DNA of 64,000 nucleotides, from positions 459,698 to 523,697 of the forward strand of contig NZ_CP080504.1 in NCBI RefSeq assembly GCF_020342435.1. Reading direction: 5' to 3'. Within the stretch, counting starts at the first letter, position 1, and each line of letters starts with the position of its first letter. The notes under the pieces are model-generated. The model searched no databases. It worked only from the letters and a program-made list of their open reading frames with translations, and had not been told where the DNA came from. Source of the stretch: Candidatus Vallotiella sp. (ex Adelges kitamiensis) (GTDB lineage Bacteria > Pseudomonadota > Gammaproteobacteria > Burkholderiales > Burkholderiaceae). Of the stretch, positions 31,821 through 43,204 are shown piece after piece. The translations under genes were made by a program, and so were the position numbers.

Positions 31821-32379
31821 ATTAATACTTATTTAGTTCTAGATTTAAATCCTAGAATTTGATTAAATATTGCGGTAGTTAATGCATAGCTAGTTTCAAG
31901 TACGAGCTGCGCTAGCTTAGCAATTAATTAAATTAATTAGCACCAGTTTCGCTTAGTGTAATTCTTTAGTTATTTTAGAATAAAGCGCAGGTGGTTAAGT
32001 AATATTTCTATCAACAGACATAATTAATTAAATCAAGAGCACATAATTAAACTATGAATAGTGTAAATTTAGGCAAAAAATAGGAAACTGTTTAATAGTT
32101 TACTTAATAATGAGCGAACTAAAATCTAGCTCTACTTCTTGTAAGAATTAGCAACCTATAGCTCCAGTCAACTATAAGATTCCTCAATTCTAATCTAGAA
32201 CGTTTTCTATATTGTAAGCAAGGATGTCTTCTTGTTAGATACATAGAAGTCTGTAATTAAAATTATGCCTGCGTTAGCACTAGCTAAAAATAAGAACTTA
32301 TTTTTGTAACTAACTGTTTTATCAGGGAGAATTAGGAAGACTATTAGTATAATCTGATTTTGTGCCCATAGGATTTTTC
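31821..32379. other. AT-rich spacer between smpB and guaB
   Basis: About 560 bases without a recognisable gene. It presumably includes the guaB promoter, which I could not place. Confidence 0.5.
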
Positions 32380-33843
32380 ATGCGTCTTATTAAAAAAGCA
32401 CTCACATTCGACGACGTGCTTCTCGTACCGGCATACTCGAACGTACTGCCGCGTGATACTACCCTCAAAACTAACCTCACCCGGAATATATCACTAAATA
32501 TACCGCTAATTTCAGCGGCTATGGATACGGTATCCGAAGGGCGGCTTGCGATTGCTATGGCGCAGCAAGGTGGAATAGGAATCGTGCACAAGAACCTAAC
32601 ACCTGCTGCACAGGCGCGTGAAGTAGCGAAGGTCAAGCGCTTCGAGTCTGGCGTATTACGAGATCCAATCACCGTGCCCCCCGACATGAAAGTTTACAGC
32701 GTGATTGCACTGTCACACCAGCATGGAATTTCAGGCTTTCCGGTTGTCGATGGCACAAAACTTATCGGGATTATAACAAACCGTGATCTACGTTTTGAGG
32801 AGCGGCTAAATGAGTCAGTAAAGACAATTATGACCCCTCGTGAGAAGCTGGTCACTGTTAGAGAGGGAACAGTGCTTGCTCAAGCTAAAGCACTTATGCA
32901 TCGCCATCGCCTAGAGCGTGTTTTAGTCGTTAATGATACGTTTGAACTACGTGGGTTGATAACAGTTAAAGATATTACAAAAGCAACTGAGCATCCGGAT
33001 GCCTGCAAAGACGAGCAAGGGAAGCTGCGTGTTGGGGCAGCTATTAGCGTTGGTCCCAAAAATGCGGAGCGTGTCGAAACACTAGCAGCAGCAGGTGTAG
33101 ATGTGATCGTCGTTGATACTGCTCATGGGCATAGTCAGAGCGTTCTAAAACAGGTGCGATGGGTCAAGCAAAATTTTCCTCATATCGATGTAATTGGTGG
33201 AAATATTGCGACTAATGAAGCAGCCAAAGCATTAGTCGAGCATGGTGCCGATGCTGTAAAGGTCGGCATCGGTCCAGGTTCAATCTGTACAACGCGGATT
33301 ATCTCAGGAGTCGGCGTGCCTCAAATTACTGCAACCGCAAACGTCGCTAATGCATTGCGGGGTAGTGGCGTGCCCGTGATTTCAGACGGTGGTATACGTT
33401 ACTCTGGAGATGTATCAAAGGTGTTAGCCGCCGGCGCTGATGCTGTAATGATGGGTAGTATGCTAGCTGGCACTGAGGAATCGCCTGGTGACGTATTTCT
33501 ATTTCAGGGACGTCAATATAAATTGTATCGTGGGATGGGGTCAGTTGGTGCCATGCAAGATGGTTCTGCAGATCGCTACTTTCAAGAAAGTAATTCAACT
33601 AATGTTGATAAACTAGTACCGGAAGGAATTGAAGGCCGTGTCGCATATAAAGGCAGTGTAAACGCGATCCTGTTCCAATTAATCGGTGGATTGCGTGCGA
33701 GCATGGGCTATTGTGGTTGCAGAACTATTCAGGAGTTACATGAGAAGGCTGAGTTTGTCGAAATAACAGCGGCAGGCGTTCGTGAATCGCATGTACATCA
33801 CGTGCAGATTACAAAAGAAGCACCAAACTATCATATTGATTAA
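32380..33843 (+). CDS. guaB: Inosine-5'-monophosphate dehydrogenase
   Basis: Oxidises IMP to XMP, the committed step to GMP. TIM-barrel enzyme interrupted by two CBS domains (about residues 90-205, with [18 protein letters not shown] and [15 protein letters not shown]). The catalytic loop [10 protein letters not shown] carries the active-site Cys near residue 300. The frame is open to a GTG at 32362, but homologues start MRLIQKALTFDD, matching ATG 32380 and giving the canonical 487 aa. guaA follows after about 200 bases. Confidence 0.97.
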   Translation: MRLIKKALTFDDVLLVPAYSNVLPRDTTLKTNLTRNISLNIPLISAAMDTVSEGRLAIAMAQQGGIGIVHKNLTPAAQAREVAKVKRFESGVLRDPITVPPDMKVYSVIALSHQHGISGFPVVDGTKLIGIITNRDLRFEERLNESVKTIMTPREKLVTVREGTVLAQAKALMHRHRLERVLVVNDTFELRGLITVKDITKATEHPDACKDEQGKLRVGAAISVGPKNAERVETLAAAGVDVIVVDTAHGHSQSVLKQVRWVKQNFPHIDVIGGNIATNEAAKALVEHGADAVKVGIGPGSICTTRIISGVGVPQITATANVANALRGSGVPVISDGGIRYSGDVSKVLAAGADAVMMGSMLAGTEESPGDVFLFQGRQYKLYRGMGSVGAMQDGSADRYFQESNSTNVDKLVPEGIEGRVAYKGSVNAILFQLIGGLRASMGYCGCRTIQELHEKAEFVEITAAGVRESHVHHVQITKEAPNYHID

Positions 33844-34045
33844 GCGTAACTTACGAAAAGTCTTGTTACACAACTATTTATGATGAGCTAATCGTATGAT
33901 TTATGTTAATTGTTATACGCACTATAAGCTTATGGGGCATACTCATATGGTTTCTTTTGGCGATTTGCATGCTCTCCTTCATCATCTAGAACTTCTGTTG
34001 TAGATCAAGCCGCTAATTTGATTCCATAAAGATTTACCTGTTTCT

Positions 34046-35629
34046 ATGCACGATAAAATCCTAATTCTTGACTTTGGCTCTCAGTTTACACAGTTAATTG
34101 CCCGGCGTGTGCGTGAGGCTCATGTATACGCTGAGGTTCATCCCTATGATATAGATGATGCGTTTGTGCGAAAATTTGGGGCACATGGCGTTATTTTATC
34201 TGGTGGACCCAGTTCAGTTACTGACGTAGATATGCCATCTATTCCACAAGCTGTTTTCAACTTAGGTGTGCCGGTATTAGGCATTTGTTACGGCATGCAG
34301 GCAATGGCGTTGCAACTTGGTGGAAAAGTCGATCGCTGTCATATACGCGAGTTCGGCTATGCTGAGGTACATCTATGTAATCATACGAGGCTACTGGAGG
34401 GGCTTGAGGATTCAAGAACACTACAAGGGCATAGTATACAAAATGTTTGGATGAGTCACGGTGACAAGGTGGTTATAATGCCACCCAATTTTAAATTAAT
34501 AGCATCGAACGAGTCATGCCCGATTGCGGCTATAGCCGATGAAGATCGGCGGTTTTATGGGTTGCAATGGCATCCGGAAGTTACGCATACGACTAAGGGA
34601 CGTGACATACTCAACCGGTTTGTGCTTGAATTATGTGGAGCAAATCCAGATTGGGAAATAGGGTGCTATCTCACTGATGCAGTAGAGCAGATCCGTGCTC
34701 AGGTTTGTAACGAGCAAGTCATCCTGGGATTGTCTGGTGGCGTTGATTCATCGGTTGCAGCAGCATTACTGCACCGTGCAATCGGTGAGCAGTTGACCTG
34801 TATATTTGTAGATAATGGTTTGCTACGACTGAACGAGACTGAGCAGGTTATAGAGACTTTTAGCCAGCATCTTGGGCTGAATGTAATTCATGTTGATGCT
34901 AGTGACGCATTTATGAGTAAACTAACTGGTGTAACTGATCCGGAACATAAACGCAAAATTATTGGAGCGGAATTTATTAGGGTATTCCAGAGCGAGGCAC
35001 GCAAGCTGAGAAACGCAAAATGGTTTGCACAAGGCACAATATATACAGATGTGATTGAATCAGCCGTAAAAAGTAAGAAAGGCACGCATACGATCAAGAG
35101 TCACCATAACGTTGGAGGATTACCAAAAACACTAAATCTAAAACTACTCGAACCACTAGATAAGTTATTCAAAGACGAGGTACGCACACTCGGCATCAAG
35201 CTTAATTTGCCATCGTCGATTATTTATCGACACCCATTTCCTGGGCCAGGGCTAGGTGTTCGGATCATTGGGGAGGTCAAGCAAGAGTTTATAGATCTAC
35301 TACGCAAAGCAGATTCGATTTTTATAGAAACGTTACATACAACAATTGATCCCAGCAGCGGAAAATCATGGTATGAGCTAACCAGCCAAGCATTTGCAGT
35401 TTTTATACCAGTGCGCAGCGTAGGCGTGATGGGCGATCGTCGAACGTATGACTATGTTATTGCGTTGCGTGCAGTTCAGACGTTTGATTTCATGAGTGCG
35501 CATTGGGCACATTTACCGTATAAATTGCTTATGTGTACATCAAATCGAATTATTAATGAGGTTCAAGGCATTAATCGTGTTGTATACGATATTTCAGGTA
35601 AGCCACCAGCGACAATTGAATGGGAATAG
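34046..35629 (+). CDS. guaA: GMP synthase, glutamine-hydrolysing
   Basis: Converts XMP to GMP with glutamine as nitrogen donor. The N-terminal class I amidotransferase has Cys81 (GICYGMQ) and the QWHPEVTH His/Glu pair. The ATP pyrophosphatase domain has the P-loop SGGVDSSV, and the C-terminal dimerisation domain contains [12 protein letters not shown] and ends KPPATIEWE. At 527 aa it is complete. It works directly after GuaB in the same pathway and orientation. tRNA-Ser lies downstream in the opposite orientation. Confidence 0.97.
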   Translation: MHDKILILDFGSQFTQLIARRVREAHVYAEVHPYDIDDAFVRKFGAHGVILSGGPSSVTDVDMPSIPQAVFNLGVPVLGICYGMQAMALQLGGKVDRCHIREFGYAEVHLCNHTRLLEGLEDSRTLQGHSIQNVWMSHGDKVVIMPPNFKLIASNESCPIAAIADEDRRFYGLQWHPEVTHTTKGRDILNRFVLELCGANPDWEIGCYLTDAVEQIRAQVCNEQVILGLSGGVDSSVAAALLHRAIGEQLTCIFVDNGLLRLNETEQVIETFSQHLGLNVIHVDASDAFMSKLTGVTDPEHKRKIIGAEFIRVFQSEARKLRNAKWFAQGTIYTDVIESAVKSKKGTHTIKSHHNVGGLPKTLNLKLLEPLDKLFKDEVRTLGIKLNLPSSIIYRHPFPGPGLGVRIIGEVKQEFIDLLRKADSIFIETLHTTIDPSSGKSWYELTSQAFAVFIPVRSVGVMGDRRTYDYVIALRAVQTFDFMSAHWAHLPYKLLMCTSNRIINEVQGINRVVYDISGKPPATIEWE

Positions 35630-35717
35630 TGTAATTATAAAGCTAACTGATATTTATATCGGCAGTAAAACTTAAATTTACTTATATTAAAATCGTGATT
35701 TTTATTACGAATATTTA

Positions 35718-35806
35718 TGGTGGAGAGAGGGGGATTCGAACCCTCGATAGGTATAACCTATACACGCTTTCCAGGCGTGCGACTTAAACCACTCATCCAT
35801 CTCTCC
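35718..35806 (-). tRNA. tRNA-Ser (anticodon GGA)
   Basis: Class II tRNA read on the minus strand. Acceptor GGAGAGA pairs with TCTCTCC, followed by A and an encoded CCA. The anticodon loop CTGGAAA gives GGA, the variable arm is long, and the T-arm contains GGTTCGAATCC. It reads UCC and UCU codons. Position beside guaA matches my recollection of Burkholderia. Confidence 0.96.
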
Positions 35807-36049
35807 AATAAAAACTTATTTTACCAGTATTAGAAATATCAAACAAGAAAGTAATATTAGCTATATCAGCATAGCATTAAAAGTCTAGAAAAGTTACCTT
35901 GCTTTGTATAAAAAACAGAAAAAATTATAACTATATTATATGTAATAGCTTTGCACTATGATTATTCTATTTTAGAACTCGGTAATCACTACAGTAAGTA
36001 AATGCTGCTACAAAAGTCACTACTTTAGGTGCTAAAATAGTAGATCATC

Positions 36050-36718
36050 TTAAAATTCGAGATTCAATATTCGATAAGCCTCACGCACCGGCATAAATGA
36101 ACGCCGATGATGCACACACGGCCCGTAAGTGCGTAGAGCAGCTAAATGCTGTGGTGTGCCATAGCCCATATGCGAGTCAAACCCATAGTGCGGGAATTCG
36201 CTATGTAACTCTCGCATTATACGGTCCCGCGTGACCTTTGCTAGAATCGAGGCTGCAGAAATCGATGGCACGAGTACATCACCGCGGATAATTGCTTTTG
36301 CTCTTATTGAGAGCAATGGGCAGCAATTGCCATCTATCTTAACTAGATGAGGTGTAATTCTAAGGCCTTGCACTGCGCGCTGCATCGCCAGCATTGTTGC
36401 GTTTAAAATATTGAAAGTGTCAATTTCGATAACGCTTGCAGATGCGACGCAATAGTCTAATGCGCATGAAACAATTAAGTCAAAAAGTTTTTCTCGCGCC
36501 GCCGGGCTCAAAGCCTTAGAGTCATTGAGCCCACGAATTTGAGGTACAGTGTGATTAAGAATCACTCCAGCCGCTACTACTGGACCTGCTAATGGTCCAC
36601 GTCCTGCTTCATCAACACCGCAGCAAACAATATCGGCTCCATCATCAAAATCTAATCTATTTTGGATAGCATCAGCTACTTCATCATAGCTCAGCGTGCT
36701 CATGCTATTGCTAGTCAT
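36050..36718 (-). CDS. rnhB: Ribonuclease HII
   Basis: Cleaves RNA in RNA-DNA hybrids, including single embedded ribonucleotides. The metal-binding Asp36-Glu37 pair is in [19 protein letters not shown]; the third Asp is in LVKIDGNC and the fourth in AKVTRDRIM. The 222-aa length is normal. It overlaps the end of lpxB by 8 bases and is the last gene of the lipid A block, a classic arrangement. Confidence 0.96.
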   Translation of the reverse strand: MTSNSMSTLSYDEVADAIQNRLDFDDGADIVCCGVDEAGRGPLAGPVVAAGVILNHTVPQIRGLNDSKALSPAAREKLFDLIVSCALDYCVASASVIEIDTFNILNATMLAMQRAVQGLRITPHLVKIDGNCCPLLSIRAKAIIRGDVLVPSISAASILAKVTRDRIMRELHSEFPHYGFDSHMGYGTPQHLAALRTYGPCVHHRRSFMPVREAYRILNLEF

Positions 36719-37892
36719 TGAATCTTCTTCGTGATGTGCCAGCGTTAATTATGTCAACAATTATTTCCGAAGCACGTACTGATGCGTTACAACGTAAGCA
36801 TTCATGCATCTCAGTAAATAGTTCGACTAGCATACGTCGGTTTGTCTCATTATTCAGTTGAAGCAGTGTAGCATTAGCAAGCGCTTCTGGCGTTGCACAG
36901 TTCTGCAGAATCTCTGGCACGATAAACCGCCCGGCAAGGATATTCGGCAAACCAACATACGGAAGATAACTTTTTTTCCGCATTATCTTCTCTGTCAGCC
37001 ATGGCACTTTATAAGAGATTACCATTGGCTTTTTTAGCAGTGCCGCCTCTAATGTTGCAGTGCCGCTCTTAACCAGAACTACGTCGGCAGACATCATCAC
37101 TAACCGTGCATTGCCCTCAGTCAGTGTCAGTGGCAATTTTGAATACCGGTCCGCGAGCGGCTGTAGAAGCGCACGAATAAACGCATTTGGCGCAGGTACA
37201 ACAAAGCACAATGATGGCTCACGCTTATGCATCAGATCCATTGCCGCAAAGAACGTTGGACCAATCAACTGTATCTCAGAGTAGCGGCTGCCTGGTAGCA
37301 CTGCTACGATAGGTTTCTTTTCTGGTAAACCACTCTGACGTCGAGCATTTATGAAATCTGGCTGCATTGGAATCTCGTCAGCAAGCGGGTGTCCTACATA
37401 TGTGGAAGTAACGCCAGCCTTATTCAAAATTTCTGTTTCAAATGGAAACACACAGAGCATATGATCTACCGCCTTAATAATCCTCTTGATGCGCTCGCCT
37501 CGCCACGCCCAGATTGATGGACAAACAAAGTGTATCGTTGGAATACCTGCATACCGTAGCTCTTTCTCAAGTGATAGGTTAAAATCCGGCGCGTCGACAC
37601 CGATAAATACGCTTGGCGGTTCAGTCAATAGCTGATGTTTCAGCCGTCGGCGGATACGTAGGATTTCTGCGATATGACTCAGCGCCTCAACATATCCACG
37701 AACCGACAACTTATCCATTGCCCAGTGTGCTTTAAACCTATGTTCGATCATTCGTGGACCACCAATACCATAGTATTGCGTGTCTATCGGCAGACGACTA
37801 GCAAGCCCAGAAAGTAATGACGCCCCTAAGAGGTCACCAGATGCCTCGCCTGCTACCATCGCTAGTTTTAGGGGGGTAGAATATAGCATCAT
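36711..37892 (-). CDS. lpxB: Lipid-A-disaccharide synthase
   Basis: Glycosyltransferase that condenses UDP-2,3-diacylglucosamine with lipid X at the inner membrane. Family motifs visible are [17 protein letters not shown] near the N-terminus, ISVDAPDFN-like [11 protein letters not shown], and the C-terminal donor region [14 protein letters not shown] with PMVISYK. The frame is open to 37979 inside lpxA, but homologues begin just before [10 protein letters not shown] use the ATG at 37892 (393 aa); the next codon is also ATG. This start lies 10 bases past the lpxA stop. rnhB overlaps its end. Confidence 0.95.
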   Translation of the reverse strand: MMLYSTPLKLAMVAGEASGDLLGASLLSGLASRLPIDTQYYGIGGPRMIEHRFKAHWAMDKLSVRGYVEALSHIAEILRIRRRLKHQLLTEPPSVFIGVDAPDFNLSLEKELRYAGIPTIHFVCPSIWAWRGERIKRIIKAVDHMLCVFPFETEILNKAGVTSTYVGHPLADEIPMQPDFINARRQSGLPEKKPIVAVLPGSRYSEIQLIGPTFFAAMDLMHKREPSLCFVVPAPNAFIRALLQPLADRYSKLPLTLTEGNARLVMMSADVVLVKSGTATLEAALLKKPMVISYKVPWLTEKIMRKKSYLPYVGLPNILAGRFIVPEILQNCATPEALANATLLQLNNETNRRMLVELFTEMHECLRCNASVRASEIIVDIINAGTSRRRFND

Positions 37893-37902
37893 AATTAATG
37901 CA

Positions 37903-38691
37903 TTAGCGAATAATGCCGCGCTTAGCTGTTTCGATGAAGCGTAGGAATATCGTAACCGGCGCATCACCATCGCCACCACGCTTTGCTAACTTGCGCAACT
38001 GTGCTTTCGCCTCGTCTAGCGATAAGCTATTTTTATAGAGGGTGCGGTGTGCAGCCCGCAGCGCAGAAATCGCATCGGCGGTGAAACCACGCCGTCGTAG
38101 CCCTTCGATATTAACGCCATGCGGCTGTGCTTTTTCACTAGCCGCGATCATATATGGTGGCAAATCCTGTACTAACGCTGACGCGCCACCGAGAAATGCA
38201 TGCTCTCCGATACGAACAAATTGGTGAACTCCGGACATACCACCTAAAATCGCCCAATCACCGACATTAACATGTCCAGCAATCTGTGCATTACTCGAAA
38301 ATACTGTATGGTTACCAACCTGGCAGTCATGAGCAATATGCACGTACGCCATAATCCAGTTATCGTCTCCAATACGAGTAAAGCCGTTATCTTGCGCAGT
38401 ACCGGTATGAATTGTCGTGAATTCACGAATCGTGTTGCGATTACCTATCTCAAGTCGAGTCGATTCTCCGGCATACTTCATATCTTGCGGGGCACCGCCA
38501 AGCGCTGCAAAATGGCCAATACGATTATTGTCTCCTATCGTCGTATGCCCTTCTATAACCGTGTGCGAACCGACTGTCGTATACGCACCAATGCGTACAT
38601 GAGCTCCAATAACCGCATAGGGCCCAATCTGAACGGTATCGTCCAAACTCGCGCCCGCTTCGATAATAGCGGCGGAATGAATACGAGTCAT
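37903..38691 (-). CDS. lpxA: UDP-N-acetylglucosamine acyltransferase
   Basis: First enzyme of lipid A synthesis. The left-handed beta-helix is built from hexapeptide repeats such as IGPYAV and IGAYTT. The catalytic His (position 121, in [11 protein letters not shown]) is present, and the C-terminal helical domain includes [15 protein letters not shown]. At 262 aa it is full length. It lies 43 bases after fabZ and 10 bases before lpxB. Confidence 0.96.
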   Translation of the reverse strand: MTRIHSAAIIEAGASLDDTVQIGPYAVIGAHVRIGAYTTVGSHTVIEGHTTIGDNNRIGHFAALGGAPQDMKYAGESTRLEIGNRNTIREFTTIHTGTAQDNGFTRIGDDNWIMAYVHIAHDCQVGNHTVFSSNAQIAGHVNVGDWAILGGMSGVHQFVRIGEHAFLGGASALVQDLPPYMIAASEKAQPHGVNIEGLRRRGFTADAISALRAAHRTLYKNSLSLDEAKAQLRKLAKRGGDGDAPVTIFLRFIETAKRGIIR

Positions 38692-38734
38692 ATCTTCGCC
38701 CTTGCTTCGTTTTACGTTGCGAAAACGCCCGCAC

Positions 38735-39202
38735 TCAGAAGGCAGAATCCATCTGCTTAACCGTGCACATTAAGTCGGCCTCAACCGCCACTGCCCCATC
38801 CACTTCCGCACGCCCTTTAAATTTCCAGATGCTACGCTTGCAGCGCTCGTACGAAATATGTAAGATCAGTTGATCGCCTGGCTCAACAACACGCTTGAAC
38901 CGTGCATTATCAATACCAACAAAGTAATACAGCGTATTTTCTGGATCATACTGCTCCTCGGCAAACGTAAGTAACCCAGCAGTTTGTGCAAGCGCCTCGA
39001 GGATAAGCACACCCGGCATTACAGGTCGCGTTGGAAAATGACCGGTAAAATATGGTTCATTAATTGTTACGTTTTTCAATGCTTTGATGCGCTTATACGG
39101 CTCTAGTTCCAGCACGCGGTCAACAAGCAGAATCGGATAGCGATGTGGAAGCAGAGCGAGAATCTTGTGGATGTCCAGGTTTATTATTTCAGTACTCATC
39201 AT
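38735..39202 (-). CDS. fabZ: (3R)-hydroxyacyl-ACP dehydratase FabZ
   Basis: Dehydrates hydroxyacyl-ACP in fatty acid elongation; in this cluster it competes with LpxA/LpxD for hydroxyacyl-ACP. Hot-dog fold with catalytic His55 ([14 protein letters not shown]) and Glu69 ([11 protein letters not shown]). Substrate-tunnel residues are conserved. At 155 aa it is complete; the second Met is an alternative start. It sits between lpxD and lpxA, as in most proteobacteria. Confidence 0.96.
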   Translation of the reverse strand: MMSTEIINLDIHKILALLPHRYPILLVDRVLELEPYKRIKALKNVTINEPYFTGHFPTRPVMPGVLILEALAQTAGLLTFAEEQYDPENTLYYFVGIDNARFKRVVEPGDQLILHISYERCKRSIWKFKGRAEVDGAVAVEADLMCTVKQMDSAF

Positions 39203-39246
39203 GTTTCAGGACGACTGAGGCGCGCATCGTATAAATGTTTATACTT

Positions 39247-40383
39247 TTATTCACCCACATCGTCGAGCAGCGCATGGATTGCTTCAAGTTCTGCTTCTAA
39301 CTTCTTAATCCGATCGCATAGTTTTTTAATATTACGCAATAGTGCCGCGCTTTTATTCCAGTCTTTGTGTGGAACAGCAGGAAAAGAACTTGTATAAACA
39401 CCCGGCTTGAGTAGCGATTTAGACACTCCGGATTTCGCCGTCACAATTACACGATTGGCAAGCGTAACGTGGCCGGCGATACCAACTGCACCAGCAATAA
39501 TACAGTACTGACCAATTGTCGTACTGCCAGCAATGCCTGAGCAACCTGCAACTACTGTGTGAGCACCAATCCGGCAGTTGTGCCCAATCTGTACCAAGTT
39601 ATCTATTTTTACTCCCTGTTCAACAACAGTATTGGTCATAGTGCCGCGATCAATTGTTGTGTTTGCTCCGATTTCTACATCCGGGCCAATCATAACTATG
39701 CCGACCTGCGGTATTTTTACCCATTCGCCAGTTTGTTGATCACCTTCTTTTCTAACGAAGTCTGGCGCAAATCCAAAGCCATCGGCGCCGATTACTGCGC
39801 CTGAATGCACAATTACACGCTCGCCGAGTTGGCAGCCATGGTGCACGGTTACGTTCGGATATAGGTGCGAATTATTGCCAACTACAGCATCATGACCAAT
39901 AAAAACATGAGCACCGATATGTACAGACTCGCCGACTACTACGCCTGCTTCGATTGTGACGTGTGAGGCAATCGATGCGCTAGCTGCCACCGTCGCAGTG
40001 GGATCGATTACCGCACTAGGATGCACACCTTCTACTAAAGACGATAGAGCCGCTGCTTCCGAGAACTGCTGTGAAACGCGCGCAAAATAAGAATATGGGT
40101 TTAGCGTCACAATGAAAGCTGGCTCAGGCGCGTTGCCGGTTATTTCATTCTTAATCCGAAGCTTATCTAAATCCGGCTGGCTTATTAATATCGCTGTCGC
40201 ATGCGTTGAGCTCACGTATTCTAAATATTTTGAATGACCAACAAAGGCAAGCTGTCCGGGTTTTGCACTCTCTAGCGGCGCGCAGCCTGTGACTATGCTA
40301 CTAGCGTCGCCAATCACTATGCCCCCGTAAAGTTGCATTAACTGGGTTAGAGTTATAGATAGGTGCGATGATACTGCAGTCAA
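39247..40383 (-). CDS. lpxD: UDP-3-O-(3-hydroxyacyl)glucosamine N-acyltransferase
   Basis: Third acylation step of lipid A synthesis. The N-terminal uridine-binding domain (about 1-110, with [15 protein letters not shown]) is followed by the hexapeptide beta-helix and the catalytic His in [16 protein letters not shown]. The C-terminus is helical. At 378 aa it is slightly long. The start is TTG at 40383, and this codon overlaps the TGA that ends the decayed skp upstream (TTGA), a remnant of translational coupling. No ATG earlier than residue 16 is available, and starting there would cut conserved sequence. Confidence 0.94.
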   Translation of the reverse strand: MTAVSSHLSITLTQLMQLYGGIVIGDASSIVTGCAPLESAKPGQLAFVGHSKYLEYVSSTHATAILISQPDLDKLRIKNEITGNAPEPAFIVTLNPYSYFARVSQQFSEAAALSSLVEGVHPSAVIDPTATVAASASIASHVTIEAGVVVGESVHIGAHVFIGHDAVVGNNSHLYPNVTVHHGCQLGERVIVHSGAVIGADGFGFAPDFVRKEGDQQTGEWVKIPQVGIVMIGPDVEIGANTTIDRGTMTNTVVEQGVKIDNLVQIGHNCRIGAHTVVAGCSGIAGSTTIGQYCIIAGAVGIAGHVTLANRVIVTAKSGVSKSLLKPGVYTSSFPAVPHKDWNKSAALLRNIKKLCDRIKKLEAELEAIHALLDDVGE

Positions 40384-40800
40384 TTCGCCACGCCTTTAAC
40401 AAGCATATAAATCTGGTCTGTAATGTTGATGAACGGACTTACGTAGATTGATCTTCGTACTATTGGGTAATAGTGTTTCGACTCAAAAAGTCACTTTTAG
40501 CATAGTCAAATACACTAGCTGATTCTTTATTGTGCCACTGATTTAGATTTTCTCAAAACTCTCTATGTTTGTGTTGAAAGACCATATTAACCTGTTCTAA
40601 GTTGAACTGCTGTTCGTATAAGAGTATCGAGGCACTGCTCTTATAGCACATCGCTTCTAGATTTGGTTCTATCTTTAAAGGTTACCTACCCGCTTTTAAG
40701 CGCTTTCGCCTAATTTTACAGATTTTGTTAGCACTGACTCATGTGAAGCAAAGTCTGAATAGACCGATTCTATTGCATTTTTCGAATTAAGCGCTACCAC
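40380..40800 (-). pseudogene. skp: Decayed periplasmic chaperone gene skp (ompH)
   Basis: Pieces of Skp/OmpH can be read in order on the minus strand. Near 40790 is VVALNSKNAIESV, comparable to the mature N-terminus. Around 40550-40610 is FQHKHREF, an in-frame stop, then ENLNQWHNKE, very close to the coiled-coil FQRKQREFREDLNQRRNEE of Burkholderia. The end, in another frame, is [18 protein letters not shown], ending at a TGA that overlaps the lpxD start. Position between bamA and lpxD is the standard one for skp. Stop codons and frameshifts preclude an intact product; skp normally carries outer-membrane proteins across the periplasm. Confidence 0.85.
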
Positions 40801-40894
40801 CGTAATGATACAGCTAATATTATATATCGTACTTATTATGGTATAATAATATACTGGTTAGTAAAGTCATCTTTCACATTAATACAAGCTATTT

Positions 40895-43204
40895 TCAGAA
40901 TGCAGTACCAAATTGGAACTGCAATTCCTGATACTGATCGCCACTACGCTTTATAAGCGGTAAACCTAAGCTCAGCCTTAACGGTCCAAACGGTGAGATC
41001 CATTCTAAGCCCAAGCCATAGCTGTAGCGTAAGCTATTTGATTCGAGATTACTATTGCCCGTGTTCCATACGTTACCACTGTCTAGGAAAGTAAATGCGT
41101 GTAATGTTCGATTGTAACTAATTCCTGGCACGGGAAACATCAACTCGATGCTTCCCGTCATCATAGTTGATCCACCTGTAGGATTGCCTGTTATTGTGTC
41201 CTGTGGACCAAGTGAGTTCGGCTTATATCCACGTACTGATCCAATCCCGCCAGAAAAGTAGTTCTTAAAAATTGGGTAAGGCTGTTTGCTTAACCCCTTA
41301 CCATAGCCACCCCGAAAGTTTAGGCCTAATATTAGGCCATGGGAAAACGAGTAATAGTGTTGTACTTGTATATTTGTCTTGCAGTACTGTATTTTATCAA
41401 GCGGTGTGCCATATTCTGCGTTGACCTGCATATAATAGCCGCGGCTTGGCACTGTCGTATTATCGCGGGTGTCGTACGACCAACCAAACGTGATTGGAAT
41501 GTTATTTGAGATGTAGCCAAACTTTTTTATATAGTCGATATAGCTTTTCGGAGACGAAGACTTCATGTTTACACGATTCTGTTCAGCGCCAACACTAAAA
41601 TATATAGTGTTAGCTTCTGAAAACGGAATACCAAACTTTAAGCTACTTCCCGCGGTAATAATTTGAAAGTCTGAATCAGACCAGAAATATAATGGCTGAT
41701 ACGTACGATAGTAAACATTTGTGATTTTTTTGATCCCATCTATTGTGAAATATGGATTGATATGTGTAAAAGATAACTCGCGGTACGAACGAGCAGTGTT
41801 AAAGTTCAACGATAAGCTTTTGCCAAAGCCGTGCACACTTTCTTGTGATACGCCACCCAAGATTACCATCTTATCTGTAGATGAGCAGCCTGCAGCAAGC
41901 GTTGCTGCACCAGTCGACTTCTCAATTACTTTGAGGTCAATATCAACTTGATCATTCGTGTTCTTTACTGGAGTTATCATGAATTTTACGTCAGTGAAGT
42001 AGCCTAGTCGGTTAATCCGATCTTGCGACAGAATAAGACGGCGGTTATCAAACCACGAACTCTCAAATTGCTGTATCTCACGACGGATTACTTCATCATG
42101 CGTCCCATGATTACCCGTGATATTTACTCGGCGTACATAGACACGCCGGCTCGGATCAACATGCAGAATTAATTTTACTGTATGATGTTCCCGATCGATA
42201 TTCTGCTGTGCCTCTACATTGGCAAAAGCGTAGCCATACTCACCAAGCTTCTGGATAATTGCTGTAGTTGACACCTGTAGTTTCTCTATGGAGAATTGAT
42301 CCCCCTGCCTTAACTGCACTAGCCTTTCTAATTCAGCCCTCTTGTTGAGCAAGTTTCCAGAAAGGTTAATACAAGACACTTTGTATGAGTGACCTTCATG
42401 CAGTACTATCGTCAGATATATATCTTTTTTATTTGGTGAAATCGATGCCTGCGTCGAGTCAATTTGAAACTCAAAGTAACCCTGATTCAGATAATATGAG
42501 TATATCTTTTCAAGATCACGGGTAAACTTTTCTTTCAAATATAAATCAGTTCTTGTATACCAAGAGAATAAGTGCGATGTAGACAGCTGCATTTCGTTAC
42601 GTAATATGCTAGTCGAGAAAATTTTATTGCCAATAAAATTAATCTGTCGGATCTTCGCTCTTGGTCCTTCTACGATTGAAAATAAGATAGATATACGATT
42701 ATGATCGATGTCAATTGGTTGAACCGTCGTTCTTATCTCTGCCGCATGGTGACCGCGCACTAGGTATTGACGTTTCAATTCCTGCTTAGCCTTTTCGAGC
42801 TGCGCCTCATCATAGTAGCGTCCATTAGATAGGCCAACCGAGCGTAGTATCTCAATCAGGTTTTCTGTATAGAACTTATGTATACCATCAAAACTAATTG
42901 AGCTAATAAGTGGGCGCTCCTGAACGTTAACCACTAAGGTATTCTTTCGCACTAGCACTCGGACGTCACTAAAAAAACCTGTCGCATACAATGCATGGAT
43001 TACCTTTGATCCTTTTTCATGAGTGAACATGTCACCTTTCTTAATTGGCAAGTAGGCAAATACTATACCCGGCTCTACCCACCGTAGTCCTTGGAGGCGA
43101 ATGTCTTGAACGACAAACGGCACTGCCGCATGCGCAACTATTCCACATGTCGAGAACAACGCCGCTGCAACCAGCTTAGGAACAAAGCGGTAATGTTTAA
43201 ACAA
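40895..43204 (-). CDS. bamA: Outer membrane protein assembly factor BamA
   Basis: Omp85 protein that folds and inserts outer-membrane beta-barrels. A signal peptide (about residues 1-26, ending AHA) is followed by five POTRA domains (about 27-425) and a 16-strand barrel. The barrel has the VRGYK motif of loop 6 and ends in Phe (FQFGTAF). At 769 aa it is full length. The start is TTG, directly before TTTAAACATTAC. Homologues begin MFKPHRFVPK, and GAGGAAG lies about 10 bases upstream. Normally it is flanked by rseP and skp; here rseP is missing and skp is dead, so BamA appears to have outlived both partners. Confidence 0.96.
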   Translation of the reverse strand: MFKHYRFVPKLVAAALFSTCGIVAHAAVPFVVQDIRLQGLRWVEPGIVFAYLPIKKGDMFTHEKGSKVIHALYATGFFSDVRVLVRKNTLVVNVQERPLISSISFDGIHKFYTENLIEILRSVGLSNGRYYDEAQLEKAKQELKRQYLVRGHHAAEIRTTVQPIDIDHNRISILFSIVEGPRAKIRQINFIGNKIFSTSILRNEMQLSTSHLFSWYTRTDLYLKEKFTRDLEKIYSYYLNQGYFEFQIDSTQASISPNKKDIYLTIVLHEGHSYKVSCINLSGNLLNKRAELERLVQLRQGDQFSIEKLQVSTTAIIQKLGEYGYAFANVEAQQNIDREHHTVKLILHVDPSRRVYVRRVNITGNHGTHDEVIRREIQQFESSWFDNRRLILSQDRINRLGYFTDVKFMITPVKNTNDQVDIDLKVIEKSTGAATLAAGCSSTDKMVILGGVSQESVHGFGKSLSLNFNTARSYRELSFTHINPYFTIDGIKKITNVYYRTYQPLYFWSDSDFQIITAGSSLKFGIPFSEANTIYFSVGAEQNRVNMKSSSPKSYIDYIKKFGYISNNIPITFGWSYDTRDNTTVPSRGYYMQVNAEYGTPLDKIQYCKTNIQVQHYYSFSHGLILGLNFRGGYGKGLSKQPYPIFKNYFSGGIGSVRGYKPNSLGPQDTITGNPTGGSTMMTGSIELMFPVPGISYNRTLHAFTFLDSGNVWNTGNSNLESNSLRYSYGLGLEWISPFGPLRLSLGLPLIKRSGDQYQELQFQFGTAF

